Shown one piece after another: positions 20,001-27,678 of a stretch of DNA of 64,000 nt. The notes beneath the pieces were generated by a model. That model made no database searches. It worked only from the letters and a program-made list of their open reading frames with translations, and had not been told where the DNA came from. Source of the DNA: Chrysiogenes arsenatis DSM 11915 (GTDB lineage: Bacteria > Chrysiogenota > Chrysiogenetes > Chrysiogenales > Chrysiogenaceae); the NCBI RefSeq assembly GCF_000469585.1, contig NZ_AWNK01000011.1, positions 53,977 through 117,976 of the forward strand. Reading direction: 5' to 3'. A program made the translations under genes and the position numbers. The first letter of the stretch is position 1; every line of letters starts with the position of its first letter.

Positions 20001-23000
20001 TATCACGGCGAACATACCATTGAGCAGAACAATTTCAACTCCAGCTATCAAGCCGTTTCCAACCCCGTTGCTGGGCCGCAGAATCGCCTGCTGATCACGC
20101 AAAGCAGTGCGGCTTCGGTAACCAATGGGCTTGGATTCTTGGAGTTTATTCTGAATGATGCGGATGACGTTTTCATTGATACTGGCGCGGCACCGTCATG
20201 GGTCAGTGGCGGTAGTGGCTCAGATACTATCACCACGGGCAGTGGCAGTGACACGCTTGAAGGTGGATCTGGCAATGATACCCTGACTGGCGGAGCGGGG
20301 AGCGATGTCTTTTTGTACGATACAACGGACAACGGTATCGACCTTATTACTGATTTCGGTGCTGGTGATCGCATTCGCGTCAACACACAGGATTTCGCTG
20401 GTGGAACCGTTACCCTTGGCAACGGGACAAATGTCGCTGCCAGTTCAGTGCAGGTTGCGGTAGATGGAAACGAAACCCGCCTGTATATCGACACCATCGG
20501 AACTGCGGGAGCCCCAGAGTTGGAAATCCGGCTGACGGGCGTCTATGGCGTGGAGCATTTCACGCTGAGTGGCAGTGATATTGTGTTTACGACACCGATT
20601 TATACCGTAAACTTCAGTGCTGGTGGAACGGTTGTTGAGAGTGCCGAAGCACTCTATGGCGATACCATCGAACTCCCCACGCCGAGTGCGCAGGAAAACC
20701 ACGAGTTTATTGGCTGGTATAAAAATTCCGGACTTACACAACTCTTCGACCCGGCAACGGACACCATCACTGGCAATACCACCCTGTACGCAAAATTCGT
20801 CGAAATATTTATTTTTGATACCGCCGAAGGGACGATTCTTGACTACAAGGGAACGGCCACTCACGTGGTTATCCCAACTCAGATTTACGGCTACGATGTT
20901 GTGCGCATTGGCGCTGCAGGCACCAACACCTGCCCACTCCTTTTCCGCTGCAAGGAGCTTGAGAGTGTGGTTATCCCAGAAGGGGTGCAAATCATCGGCT
21001 CAAATGCTTTCAACGACGCCAACCTGACTGCCGTTACCCTGCCCAGTACATTGGAAACGATCGAAAATGGAGCATTCGCCCTGAACACCTTTGCCGGTTT
21101 CAGCGTGAATATCCCCGAAAACGTGAAGTACATTGGCGATCACGCTTTCTACAACAGTGGGCTTGCTGGTGCAACGCTCCCAACGGATCTGGCATTCCTT
21201 GGTGAGCATGCCTTTGGATTAAACCAGATCGCTGCGATCACTATTCCGTCCGGCATTGGCACCATCCAACGTGGGGTTTTCTGGCGCAATCAACTGACAC
21301 ACGTTACTATTCCTGAAGGAATTACCAGTATTGCCGGAAGCGCCTTCAACGACAACCAACTCGAATCGGTCACGCTTCCAGAGGGGATTACCAGTATTGG
21401 CGATTATGCCTTTGCTCAAAACGAACTGGCAGCGCTCTCCATTCCCGCCACGGTGCAACTCATTGATGAATATGCTTTCTACAACAATAAAATTGTCGAC
21501 CTCACGCTGAATGGCGACAGCTTGGAGACCATCGAAGTGCAGGCGTTCCGTGACAACCTGATTGAAGCAGTCACCCTGCCGACCAGTCTTGTCCACGTCG
21601 GGGCATACGCCTTTGGTGACAATCCGAATCTTACTCAAGTAACGATTGGCTCAGGAGTGGCACTGGAAGACTACTTCACCAATCCAAATTGGTGGTTCGA
21701 GCATGCTTATACGAACTGGTACAACAAAGAAGACGGCACCTACGTGTATCGTTACGTTGACAGCACGTCATCCTGGTCATGGATACCGCTGACTCACGCG
21801 CTGGCTTTCCACACCAATGGTGGCTCGGAACAAGCCGGACAGAATGTAAAACATAACCGTACCGCTACTGAACCCTCCGATCCGACTCGCGATGGCTATA
21901 GTTTTGCTGGCTGGTTTACCGACATTGCGTTGAACGACACGTTTGAGTTCAACACGCTCATTACCACTCCCGCGACCTTGTATGCGAAGTGGAATCCCAA
22001 CACGTATACGCTGAATTTTGACGCAAATTCCGCTGACGGTGTCAGCGGCAATCTGGATGCCATCACCGTAACGTTCAGCGAGGCCGTCGGGAGCTTGCCA
22101 GCACCACAGCGTTCCGGACACAGCTTCGCGGGATGGAATACGCAACCAGATGGCGGGGGAGATACTTTTACTGGGGCAACAGTCTACGTCGATACGAATG
22201 ACAGCACGCTGTACGCGCAGTGGAGCGTCAGCCAATACACGATAACATTCGCAAGCAACGGTGGTTCGGCAGTGTCTGCGATAACACAGAATTACGGCAG
22301 CGCCATCACCGCGCCAGTCGCACCGACCCGCGAGGGCTACACTTTTGCCGGATGGAATCCAGCCGTGCCAAACACCATGCCTGCGGGCGGCGCAACACTG
22401 ACTGCGCAGTGGACAGTAAACGAATACACTATCACCTTTGATAGTGCTGGTGGGTCAGCTGTTGCCAGCATTACGCAGAACTTCGGCACGGATGTTACGG
22501 CTCCCGCTGCACCGACTCGCACTGGCTACACTTTTGCCGGATGGTCACCGGCGGTTCCAACAACCATGGCGGTTGGTGGTGCCGCACTCACCGCACAGTG
22601 GAACATCAACCAGTACAGCGTAAGTTTCGTCGACCACGATAGTGCTGTCCTCAAAAGCGACAGCGTCGAGCACGGCAGTGGCGCGACGGCACCAGCCAAT
22701 CCAACCCGTGTTGGCTATACGTTCACTGGCTGGAGTCCAGCCAGTTTTACCAACATTACTGGCGATACAAGCATCACGGCTCTTTACAGCCTCAACCGTT
22801 ACCCCATCACGGTTCTTGTCGATGGCCAAGGGATCGTCAGCAGTCCAGATAGTGCCGAGCATGGCAGCACTATCAGCGTGAGCGCCACCGCGAATGCTGG
22901 TTACACTTTTATCGAGTGGCAACGTGGTCAAGCAGCGCTGTCATCACTGAACCCTTACCAATTTACTGTTACTGAGACTATCGAGATCACCGCGATTTTC

Positions 23001-25550
23001 CGCGACATCACTTCGCCCGATAGCGGCGAAATATCTACGCTGCCAACACTCAGTAATCGCGATACCGGTGAATTGCGAGGGCGCGGGGAACCCGGCAGTA
23101 CGGTGTATCTCTACAATAACAGCAACTTGATCGGTTCACAGGAGATTGATCAAAACGGCGATTGGTCAATTGTGCTCGGCACAGAACATCTTCCCGAAGG
23201 AGAAAACCGCTTTAGTATTGTGATTACTGATCTATACGGAAACCGTTCCGACACGTCAGAGTCTGTTCTCTGGCAGATTGATCGCACGGCACCCGATGCT
23301 CCCGTCATCAATGGCTTGCCAGCCGTGACGCTGGAAGTGCTGGATCTGACACTCAGCGGTACTGCTGAACCACTCAGCCTTGTGTCTCTCACTCGCAATG
23401 GTATCGCCATCGGCACGACCAGCGTCACGGCCAATGGTATTTGGGAATACACCTCATCTTTACCGGGATATGACACCTACGAGTTTGTCGCATACGCCGA
23501 AGACATGGCCGGAAACCGTTCCGTAGCCTCATCTACCCTGATGGTCATCGCCAAAGCGCCCGTTACTCCGGGAATTTCTGACGCCCAGTGCGTGCAGGAC
23601 ACCGCTCATGCCATCACGTTTGACGCTATCCGTGGCGCAAATACTACCGCAAACTCCGTGACATCAAACTTAATGCTGAACAGCATTCTGGTAGACTGTG
23701 GCGCTCAGGTACAATGGACAAGTTCCCTTCCCGCTGTCATTAGCCACTTTGGTGTTGTTTCGACTCTCCCTTCCGAGCGGAACCGAAACCGTACGGTTAC
23801 TATGACGGCGGTTATCAGTAAGGGAGCAGCGACAACCGAAAAAGGGCTGCTGCTTACCGTGCCGCAAGCTGGTATTTCGTCAGTTGATATGTTAGCCGCT
23901 GACCGCAGTGCACTTACCTTTATCGATATCCGTGGCGTGAACATCGTGCCGCGCGAAATCACAGGGTCTCTGGTATTCCCAACTGCCGGAAAGCTGTATG
24001 CAAGTACGATTACATGGAGCGCCAGTCCCACCGGCGTCGTTAATACCATCACCGGTGCGGTAGTGCGGCCAATCTATCCGCATAGCAGCCAAGCTGTCAC
24101 GCTGGTGGCGCGGATTAGTCGGGACGGACTGGATACCGTTGAAACTTTTGAAATCACGGTTCTCCCGCTTCCGCAGGATGACAATGCTGCCGTTGCCACT
24201 GATCGCGCGACACTTTTCCCAGAACTCAAGCTCAATCGCGGCTTGCATCAGGTGGCAACCGCCCTTGGCCTTCCAATAGCGGGAGCCAGTGGGACGACCA
24301 TTACGTGGCACAGCGACTCGCCGGAATACTTGAGTGTTGCTGGTAACGATGCGATACCGCACCCGCAAGCAGGCGCAACGCATACGGTTCGCTTGACCGC
24401 AACGCTTCATAAAGGCACTGCGAGCACAACGCGTATTTTCCTGATTACCATTCCCGGTACGGCAACGGCCTCTGATGAAATCACCGGTATCAGTGCCAAT
24501 GTTGACTCCATAGAGTTTACCGCAGACGCACACACTGTCACGTTTACTGGTAGCAACGCTACCAGCACTATTGCCAATCACAGCAACTCGAAGGCGGTTG
24601 GTCTTGACGGTGATGCTATCAAGAGTGTTGTCGTGCGTAGTGATAACGGCGAAGCTTCGGCGGTACAGCAGGCCACCTTCTACCAAAATAGCAACGGCAC
24701 TCTGGAAAGTACTATTGATGTAAAACGCGCTGGAGACACATCAGAAAGCAGTCAGGTGCAACTGCGCGTTGCCGCTGGAGTCACCATCAAGGCGGAAATG
24801 ACCGACAGTGGCGAAGCGGTGATCGCCATCACCACCGGTGCTACACGTTCCACCGTGCGTGTTGATACGAGCGGAGCGGCTATTCATCAGGTTACTCTCA
24901 GCGGTCAGGAGACAACCGAAGCCATCTCACGTCTCGCCAACACCACAGTGCGCGTAGACAGCAGCGGCGCCGTGCATACCCAAGCCACTACGCTGCAAAA
25001 CAATGGCGCGGTTCATGTCAGCGTGATCGGACAAAGTGATGGAACGGCTACCCATGAGCTTACCGTGGGGAATCACATGGTACGAGCTACAAGTCACATT
25101 CCTGGTGCCAAAACGGAAGTAAAAGATTCCGGAGAAATTGAAACGCGTGTCAACCTCCTGCCACTCTTTGCTGGCACCCCAGCGGTTACCGTGATTGCCA
25201 ACCCTGACGGGAGCGCTGAACACCGCGTCACACTCGGAAATGCCTTCAGCAGCGCCAATACGACATTGCCCGGAGCTATCACGGACGTACGCGCCGATAC
25301 CGTTGAAACCACGGTGACAACCACCATCGGCGGCCATACGATCAAAGCCATTGTCGAAACTCAGGCAAATGGCGAATCGCGCACCCGCTTTGTGCGAATC
25401 GACAGTAGTGGCAATCCCGCAGAAATTCAGCCTACCGCCGATCCAACAACGCCATTCGAACTAGGAAACCGAGCGGAAATCAAAGAAAACTTGAACGGTG
25501 ACCTGATATTTACCGTGAATACCAACGTAACGCGCGAACTGCGGTTCTAA
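17100..25550 (+). CDS. Giant exported mosaic surface protein (DUF4347, beta-helix, LRR, InlB repeats)
   Basis: A 2816-residue protein. A signal peptide (1-31, ending AWA) is followed by a DUF4347-type domain at about 36-200 (ILSHGSAGEKQIG, LLYGCEVASGESG). Next come a fibronectin-like domain (365-480), a parallel beta-helix-like region (about 645-990, many short Asn-turn rungs) and four RTX-like nonapeptides (1037-1072). One InlB-type repeat (about 1167-1235), about ten BspA-type leucine-rich repeats (1260-1530) and six more InlB-type repeats (1565-1960) follow. Ig-like domains (1965-2155), three atrophied bacterial-Ig-type domains (2157-2455) and an unrecognised beta-rich repeat region (2460-2816) ending RELRF complete it. 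It looks like a surface or secreted adhesin. No dedicated secretion system is adjacent. GGGGAGG precedes the ATG. Confidence 0.9.
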   Translation: MCILGKFKKIFALSQSIAMVCLMGLSAYAWANDQRREVAFIDAGIADYQTLMEAIPPTTVVYLLDPSRDGVQQMADILAEQNALDAIHILSHGSAGEKQIGTARLNTHTLEYYHHDLKQIGQSLQPGGDILLYGCEVASGESGRKFIDLLSKLTKANIAASTNKTGASAKHGDWMLEAGSKNSLALQFDHYPHTLQIPSDGLYTFANANQNPDGTVSTADDFFIVDRLDGSGASKATQADEFGAYIEDETESTTTYTSYLEVRVALTGSFYLTNATIGEYNQDGTSPHNNFTSVYLAGYANGVRVCETTPISSIGAYETAYTIDYSPCFNTLMDSFRAYYTMSVGDRQDNFNLIDFTLSGASTNSVSDTTPPTFAIAPAASNITAISFDLSASLDEAGSIYYVALADGAAVPSSADVKAATAAGGGSALASGNAAATSDPYSHTFNVSGLLASTTYDVYVVAEDDENTPNLMASPILVKVTTTAPPAPTFVALDGDTMEWAGNTETVSLATSVTTSDTFRNALNGGSGDYEGVTLRVQRIQNGAPDPTIHDIFGIEHSGTSFALVGNAIQVNGTGQTFATFTNNGGVLAITFSTIGTIPTTARVQEVLRSITYRNDRPYGDATLRFAFEAGGDSSHADVTVLSSTIYVDREAFDDDGDAADGFNLAEALAIAQDGDTILLLDGTYRGQFLATTAVTINAALGDNGVVTLEAPDSSDLVYSPQDMLTNNGRHRYPILDLRTAVPGQGVVSVSNIVVDGRYHAIDDEHNANEDLIGIGIFDTRATLDSVEVRNIAALRNDTGELSGFSENFGIAVEGSDTLEERITVTIRNSTFSSIQKTALIAWGPKLHMVIEDNTFTGDGVYGRSGQNGMQIGSSGLRTGTTAEIRRNTLREYDFDHESYSGTGILLRMTDTVEVSDNTVTVTGRTAAANRGIGVDIMEVSAPVTVRGNTFENLALGVLIESPYGTLYHGEHTIEQNNFNSSYQAVSNPVAGPQNRLLITQSSAASVTNGLGFLEFILNDADDVFIDTGAAPSWVSGGSGSDTITTGSGSDTLEGGSGNDTLTGGAGSDVFLYDTTDNGIDLITDFGAGDRIRVNTQDFAGGTVTLGNGTNVAASSVQVAVDGNETRLYIDTIGTAGAPELEIRLTGVYGVEHFTLSGSDIVFTTPIYTVNFSAGGTVVESAEALYGDTIELPTPSAQENHEFIGWYKNSGLTQLFDPATDTITGNTTLYAKFVEIFIFDTAEGTILDYKGTATHVVIPTQIYGYDVVRIGAAGTNTCPLLFRCKELESVVIPEGVQIIGSNAFNDANLTAVTLPSTLETIENGAFALNTFAGFSVNIPENVKYIGDHAFYNSGLAGATLPTDLAFLGEHAFGLNQIAAITIPSGIGTIQRGVFWRNQLTHVTIPEGITSIAGSAFNDNQLESVTLPEGITSIGDYAFAQNELAALSIPATVQLIDEYAFYNNKIVDLTLNGDSLETIEVQAFRDNLIEAVTLPTSLVHVGAYAFGDNPNLTQVTIGSGVALEDYFTNPNWWFEHAYTNWYNKEDGTYVYRYVDSTSSWSWIPLTHALAFHTNGGSEQAGQNVKHNRTATEPSDPTRDGYSFAGWFTDIALNDTFEFNTLITTPATLYAKWNPNTYTLNFDANSADGVSGNLDAITVTFSEAVGSLPAPQRSGHSFAGWNTQPDGGGDTFTGATVYVDTNDSTLYAQWSVSQYTITFASNGGSAVSAITQNYGSAITAPVAPTREGYTFAGWNPAVPNTMPAGGATLTAQWTVNEYTITFDSAGGSAVASITQNFGTDVTAPAAPTRTGYTFAGWSPAVPTTMAVGGAALTAQWNINQYSVSFVDHDSAVLKSDSVEHGSGATAPANPTRVGYTFTGWSPASFTNITGDTSITALYSLNRYPITVLVDGQGIVSSPDSAEHGSTISVSATANAGYTFIEWQRGQAALSSLNPYQFTVTETIEITAIFRDITSPDSGEISTLPTLSNRDTGELRGRGEPGSTVYLYNNSNLIGSQEIDQNGDWSIVLGTEHLPEGENRFSIVITDLYGNRSDTSESVLWQIDRTAPDAPVINGLPAVTLEVLDLTLSGTAEPLSLVSLTRNGIAIGTTSVTANGIWEYTSSLPGYDTYEFVAYAEDMAGNRSVASSTLMVIAKAPVTPGISDAQCVQDTAHAITFDAIRGANTTANSVTSNLMLNSILVDCGAQVQWTSSLPAVISHFGVVSTLPSERNRNRTVTMTAVISKGAATTEKGLLLTVPQAGISSVDMLAADRSALTFIDIRGVNIVPREITGSLVFPTAGKLYASTITWSASPTGVVNTITGAVVRPIYPHSSQAVTLVARISRDGLDTVETFEITVLPLPQDDNAAVATDRATLFPELKLNRGLHQVATALGLPIAGASGTTITWHSDSPEYLSVAGNDAIPHPQAGATHTVRLTATLHKGTASTTRIFLITIPGTATASDEITGISANVDSIEFTADAHTVTFTGSNATSTIANHSNSKAVGLDGDAIKSVVVRSDNGEASAVQQATFYQNSNGTLESTIDVKRAGDTSESSQVQLRVAAGVTIKAEMTDSGEAVIAITTGATRSTVRVDTSGAAIHQVTLSGQETTEAISRLANTTVRVDSSGAVHTQATTLQNNGAVHVSVIGQSDGTATHELTVGNHMVRATSHIPGAKTEVKDSGEIETRVNLLPLFAGTPAVTVIANPDGSAEHRVTLGNAFSSANTTLPGAITDVRADTVETTVTTTIGGHTIKAIVETQANGESRTRFVRIDSSGNPAEIQPTADPTTPFELGNRAEIKENLNGDLIFTVNTNVTRELRF
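20205..20315 (+). repeat. RTX-like calcium-binding nonapeptide repeats
   Basis: Four consecutive GG-x-G-x-D-x-u-x units (GGSGSDTIT, TGSGSDTLE, GGSGNDTLT, GGAGSDVFL), then a DLITDF segment of the kind that follows RTX blocks. They lie inside the giant gene, mid-protein rather than at the C-terminus where type I secretion substrates usually carry them. Confidence 0.8.
20930..21690 (+). repeat. BspA-type leucine-rich repeat array
   Basis: About ten tandem units of 22-23 codons in the giant gene, with the pattern L-x-x-V-T-(I/L)-P-x-x-(I/V)-x-x-I-G-x-x-A-F. Examples are LTHVTIPEGITSIAGSAF and LESVTLPEGITSIGDYAF. This BspA-like (LRR_5) form is associated with binding to proteins or surfaces. The copies have diverged, so the array is old rather than freshly amplified. 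Confidence 0.85.
21790..22985 (+). repeat. InlB-type (Listeria-Bacteroides) repeat array
   Basis: Six units of roughly 62-75 codons in the giant gene, each with Y-x-(I/V)-x-F near its start and a G-Y-x-F-x-G-W centre, ending A-x-W or A-x-(Y/F). Units three and four (about 22230-22610) are the most alike, which points to a relatively recent duplication. A seventh unit lies before the leucine-rich repeats (about 20598-20805). Confidence 0.85.
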
Positions 25551-25560
25551 GGAGGACGCC

Positions 25561-25851
25561 ATGAAAATCATCACTTCACGCACACCACTTGCCCTACTCA
25601 GTTTGCTTGTAGCACTCCTTACCTTCACCGCCGGTTGCGGCGGCGGAGGTGGCGGCCAGGGAGCGGGTGATGGCGCGGTCAGCGCATCAATGCAAATCGG
25701 CACCACGTATACCATCACGCCGGGCGACAGCGTCGTTCCGCAAGGTCCGGCCAACATCACCGTAACCCATATCCTCAACAGCGACTTACGCACTGTGGTA
25801 CTGCATTCCGGCAGCGCTACCCTACTCAAAGGAGCTTACAGTGTTCAATAA
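25561..25851 (+). CDS. Small lipoprotein following the giant protein gene
   Basis: A 96-residue predicted lipoprotein: a hydrophobic signal ends in the lipobox FTAGC with acylated Cys26, followed by a run of six glycines as a flexible tether. The remaining 60 residues are Thr/Val/Ser-rich and probably beta-structured. I recognise no family. AAGGAGG sits just before the ATG at 25561, ten bases after the giant gene stops. It overlaps the next gene by 11 bases, so all three are probably co-expressed. It could anchor or assist the giant protein at the outer membrane, which is inference from position only. Confidence 0.8.
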   Translation: MKIITSRTPLALLSLLVALLTFTAGCGGGGGGQGAGDGAVSASMQIGTTYTITPGDSVVPQGPANITVTHILNSDLRTVVLHSGSATLLKGAYSVQ

Positions 25852-26410
25852 TAAAACACTTCTCTTTGCTTTTCTCCTCGCTACTTGTTGCAACACAACT
25901 TTCGCTCAAGATACGAACCATCCCCTTCAGGGATGGTTCGTCAAAGGTCACTACACCTATAGCCATAGCACCACCGAATATGGCCAGCCGGGGTTTATGC
26001 GGGAAAGCGGCCGACACAGCCATATCTGGGGAGCGAGTGCTGGATATACCGCTACCCGCTGGCAAGCGGGACTGGGATATGACAGCACGACATGGGAAAA
26101 TGCTGATGCCAAGTTGTACGGCGCTCACCTCAATTACCTGCACCCACTGCAATCAACCAGCCTATTCACGCCATACATCGGCATAAATGTCGGGCAAATA
26201 AGAGTCTGGTCGGAGTATCAAAACAAGGGGAACCATTGTGGCACCTACGGCCTGCAGACGGGTCTTTTGATTCCCCTCGCCCCACATGTGTTTGGGGAGC
26301 TTGGCTGGCGTTATATCAATACGGATGAGTGCAGTGTCAGCACAGGGGCGCACCGCATGAAAGTCGAGAATATCTCTGGCTCGACGATTGGTATTGGCAT
26401 TCGCTTTTGA
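25841..26410 (+). CDS. Small outer-membrane beta-barrel protein
   Basis: A 189-residue protein with a signal peptide (about 1-22, ending TFA), then alternating hydrophobic/polar strands rich in Gly, Tyr and Trp. It ends GIGIRF, a terminal Phe as expected for insertion by the BAM machinery. Its size suggests an eight-stranded barrel of the OmpA/OmpW/OmpX kind; two cysteines (in NHCGTYG and DECSV) may form a disulfide. The start is a GTG at 25841, six bases after AAGGAG and overlapping the lipoprotein gene. Function unknown; possibly a partner of the giant protein or its lipoprotein. Confidence 0.8.
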   Translation: MFNNKTLLFAFLLATCCNTTFAQDTNHPLQGWFVKGHYTYSHSTTEYGQPGFMRESGRHSHIWGASAGYTATRWQAGLGYDSTTWENADAKLYGAHLNYLHPLQSTSLFTPYIGINVGQIRVWSEYQNKGNHCGTYGLQTGLLIPLAPHVFGELGWRYINTDECSVSTGAHRMKVENISGSTIGIGIRF

Positions 26411-26449
26411 CTTTTGACTTTTGTTTCTACCATATTCTCAAAACAGGAA

Positions 26450-26478
26450 TTGCAAACACGGGATAAATTGCCCATAAT
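26450..26478 (+). promoter_or_regulatory. Sigma-70-type promoter for the carbonic-anhydrase-like gene
   Basis: TTGCAA (26450-26455), a 17-base spacer, and CATAAT (26473-26478), 44 bases before the GTG start of the next gene. Good spacing and hexamers suggest this gene is transcribed separately from the surface-protein operon. Confidence 0.5.
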
Positions 26479-26522
26479 TAAACCACCGTTCTATTGGACG
26501 GAATTTACCGCTGGAGCTGCCC

Positions 26523-27578
26523 GTGGAAATCCATAACCGTCCAATAGCAGAGCGGATCGAATGGCTGATGACGCACAGTCGTTCCCACTCAGAAACTTTT
26601 TGTAGTCCAGAGGCCTCGCTCGCCCGCGAACGCTACCTTGCCGAACACACGACACAACTGATCGTCCTGAAGTGCATGGACGGGCGCATTCATATTCCCT
26701 ATGCCACGAGAACGCCGCTCGGCATTTTTCGGCCTTTGCGTAACCTTGGCGGTATGTTTAACCTTGGCTGGCCATATTTGGGCGAAGTGTTGACGCATAT
26801 GGTGCAGGAAGCCGTAGCCGCAGGGCGCCGCTCGCTGATCTTTATTACTTACCACTTTTCTCAAGGGGAAGAATCGCGCGGCTGTGCTGGCTTTCAGTGC
26901 GATATGGCAGCGGCCATCCGTCACGCCTACGAAATTCGCGCGCAGGTCGAAGAGACCTTCGGCACACTGCACCAGACCGTCTATCCACTCGTCTGTGGCT
27001 TTGAAACCGACGAAGACGCCCTGATCATTCACGGCATCGGCGATGCTGTGCTCAATCTCGGTACGTGGGACGATGCCAACATTGCGCGCCTGCCGCACCA
27101 CCTGCAAACACTCCTGCCCGACATGCCGGCCTCTATCCGTCGCGATCTGCTCCCACTGTTAATCGGTAATCTGGAGCATATTCAGGAGATGCGACAGACG
27201 GCACGGACGCTGGATATCGAACATCGCGAATGGATCATCTGCATTGGTCGTGGTTTTGACTTCCTGCACATCCCCAATATCGCCCTGATTATTGGCCCGT
27301 ATAGCCCGGATCTAGCTGACCCGATTCAAAAAGCGGCGGGAATCATCAGTGCCAATATGTCAAAGGGGCGAATTCCCAATGATGGATTCTTACTGCTGGC
27401 ATCGGCACCGTATCAGGAGATGGGGGTTGATCGCGCGCGCGCCACACTCAAGTCGCGCTTTTTGTCGCAGTTTGCGGCGAAGGTGATCGCGTCTGACTAC
27501 CCCGAACTGGCACGCAAAATGGTGGTGCGCACGGCGGTGCTGAACTGGAATACGCGAGGGTTGGAGTTGATTGAGTAA
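26523..27578 (+). CDS. CsoSCA-like beta-carbonic anhydrase candidate
   Basis: A 351-residue protein with the beta-carbonic-anhydrase signature C-x-D-x-R at Cys51-Asp53-Arg55 (KCMDGRIH). His111 and Cys121 (TYHFSQGEESRGCAGF) are possible remaining zinc ligands. The ten-residue His-to-Cys spacing is far longer than the two residues between them in ordinary beta-class enzymes. It resembles CsoSCA, the carboxysomal enzyme, as I recall its ligand spacing. The CsoSCA N-terminal region is missing, since the motif begins at residue 51. No carboxysome or Rubisco gene is nearby, so a free CO2/bicarbonate enzyme or another hydratase is possible. GTG start with GGAG six bases upstream. Monocistronic by position. 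Confidence 0.55.
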   Translation: MEIHNRPIAERIEWLMTHSRSHSETFCSPEASLARERYLAEHTTQLIVLKCMDGRIHIPYATRTPLGIFRPLRNLGGMFNLGWPYLGEVLTHMVQEAVAAGRRSLIFITYHFSQGEESRGCAGFQCDMAAAIRHAYEIRAQVEETFGTLHQTVYPLVCGFETDEDALIIHGIGDAVLNLGTWDDANIARLPHHLQTLLPDMPASIRRDLLPLLIGNLEHIQEMRQTARTLDIEHREWIICIGRGFDFLHIPNIALIIGPYSPDLADPIQKAAGIISANMSKGRIPNDGFLLLASAPYQEMGVDRARATLKSRFLSQFAAKVIASDYPELARKMVVRTAVLNWNTRGLELIE

Positions 27579-27678
27579 ATCTCATTTGACGTGCTTGATG
27601 CAAATGTCAATTAAGGCTATGCTGCCAGGCCGCTGAAGCTTTCGTCAGCACTCTATTCGTAAAAGGAACTTTCAACCT

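Noticed and set aside
20930-22985. Tandem repeats as a possible CRISPR array
   Set aside because: The repeats are protein-coding leucine-rich and InlB-type units with diverged DNA, in frame throughout, with no identical direct repeats and no cas genes.
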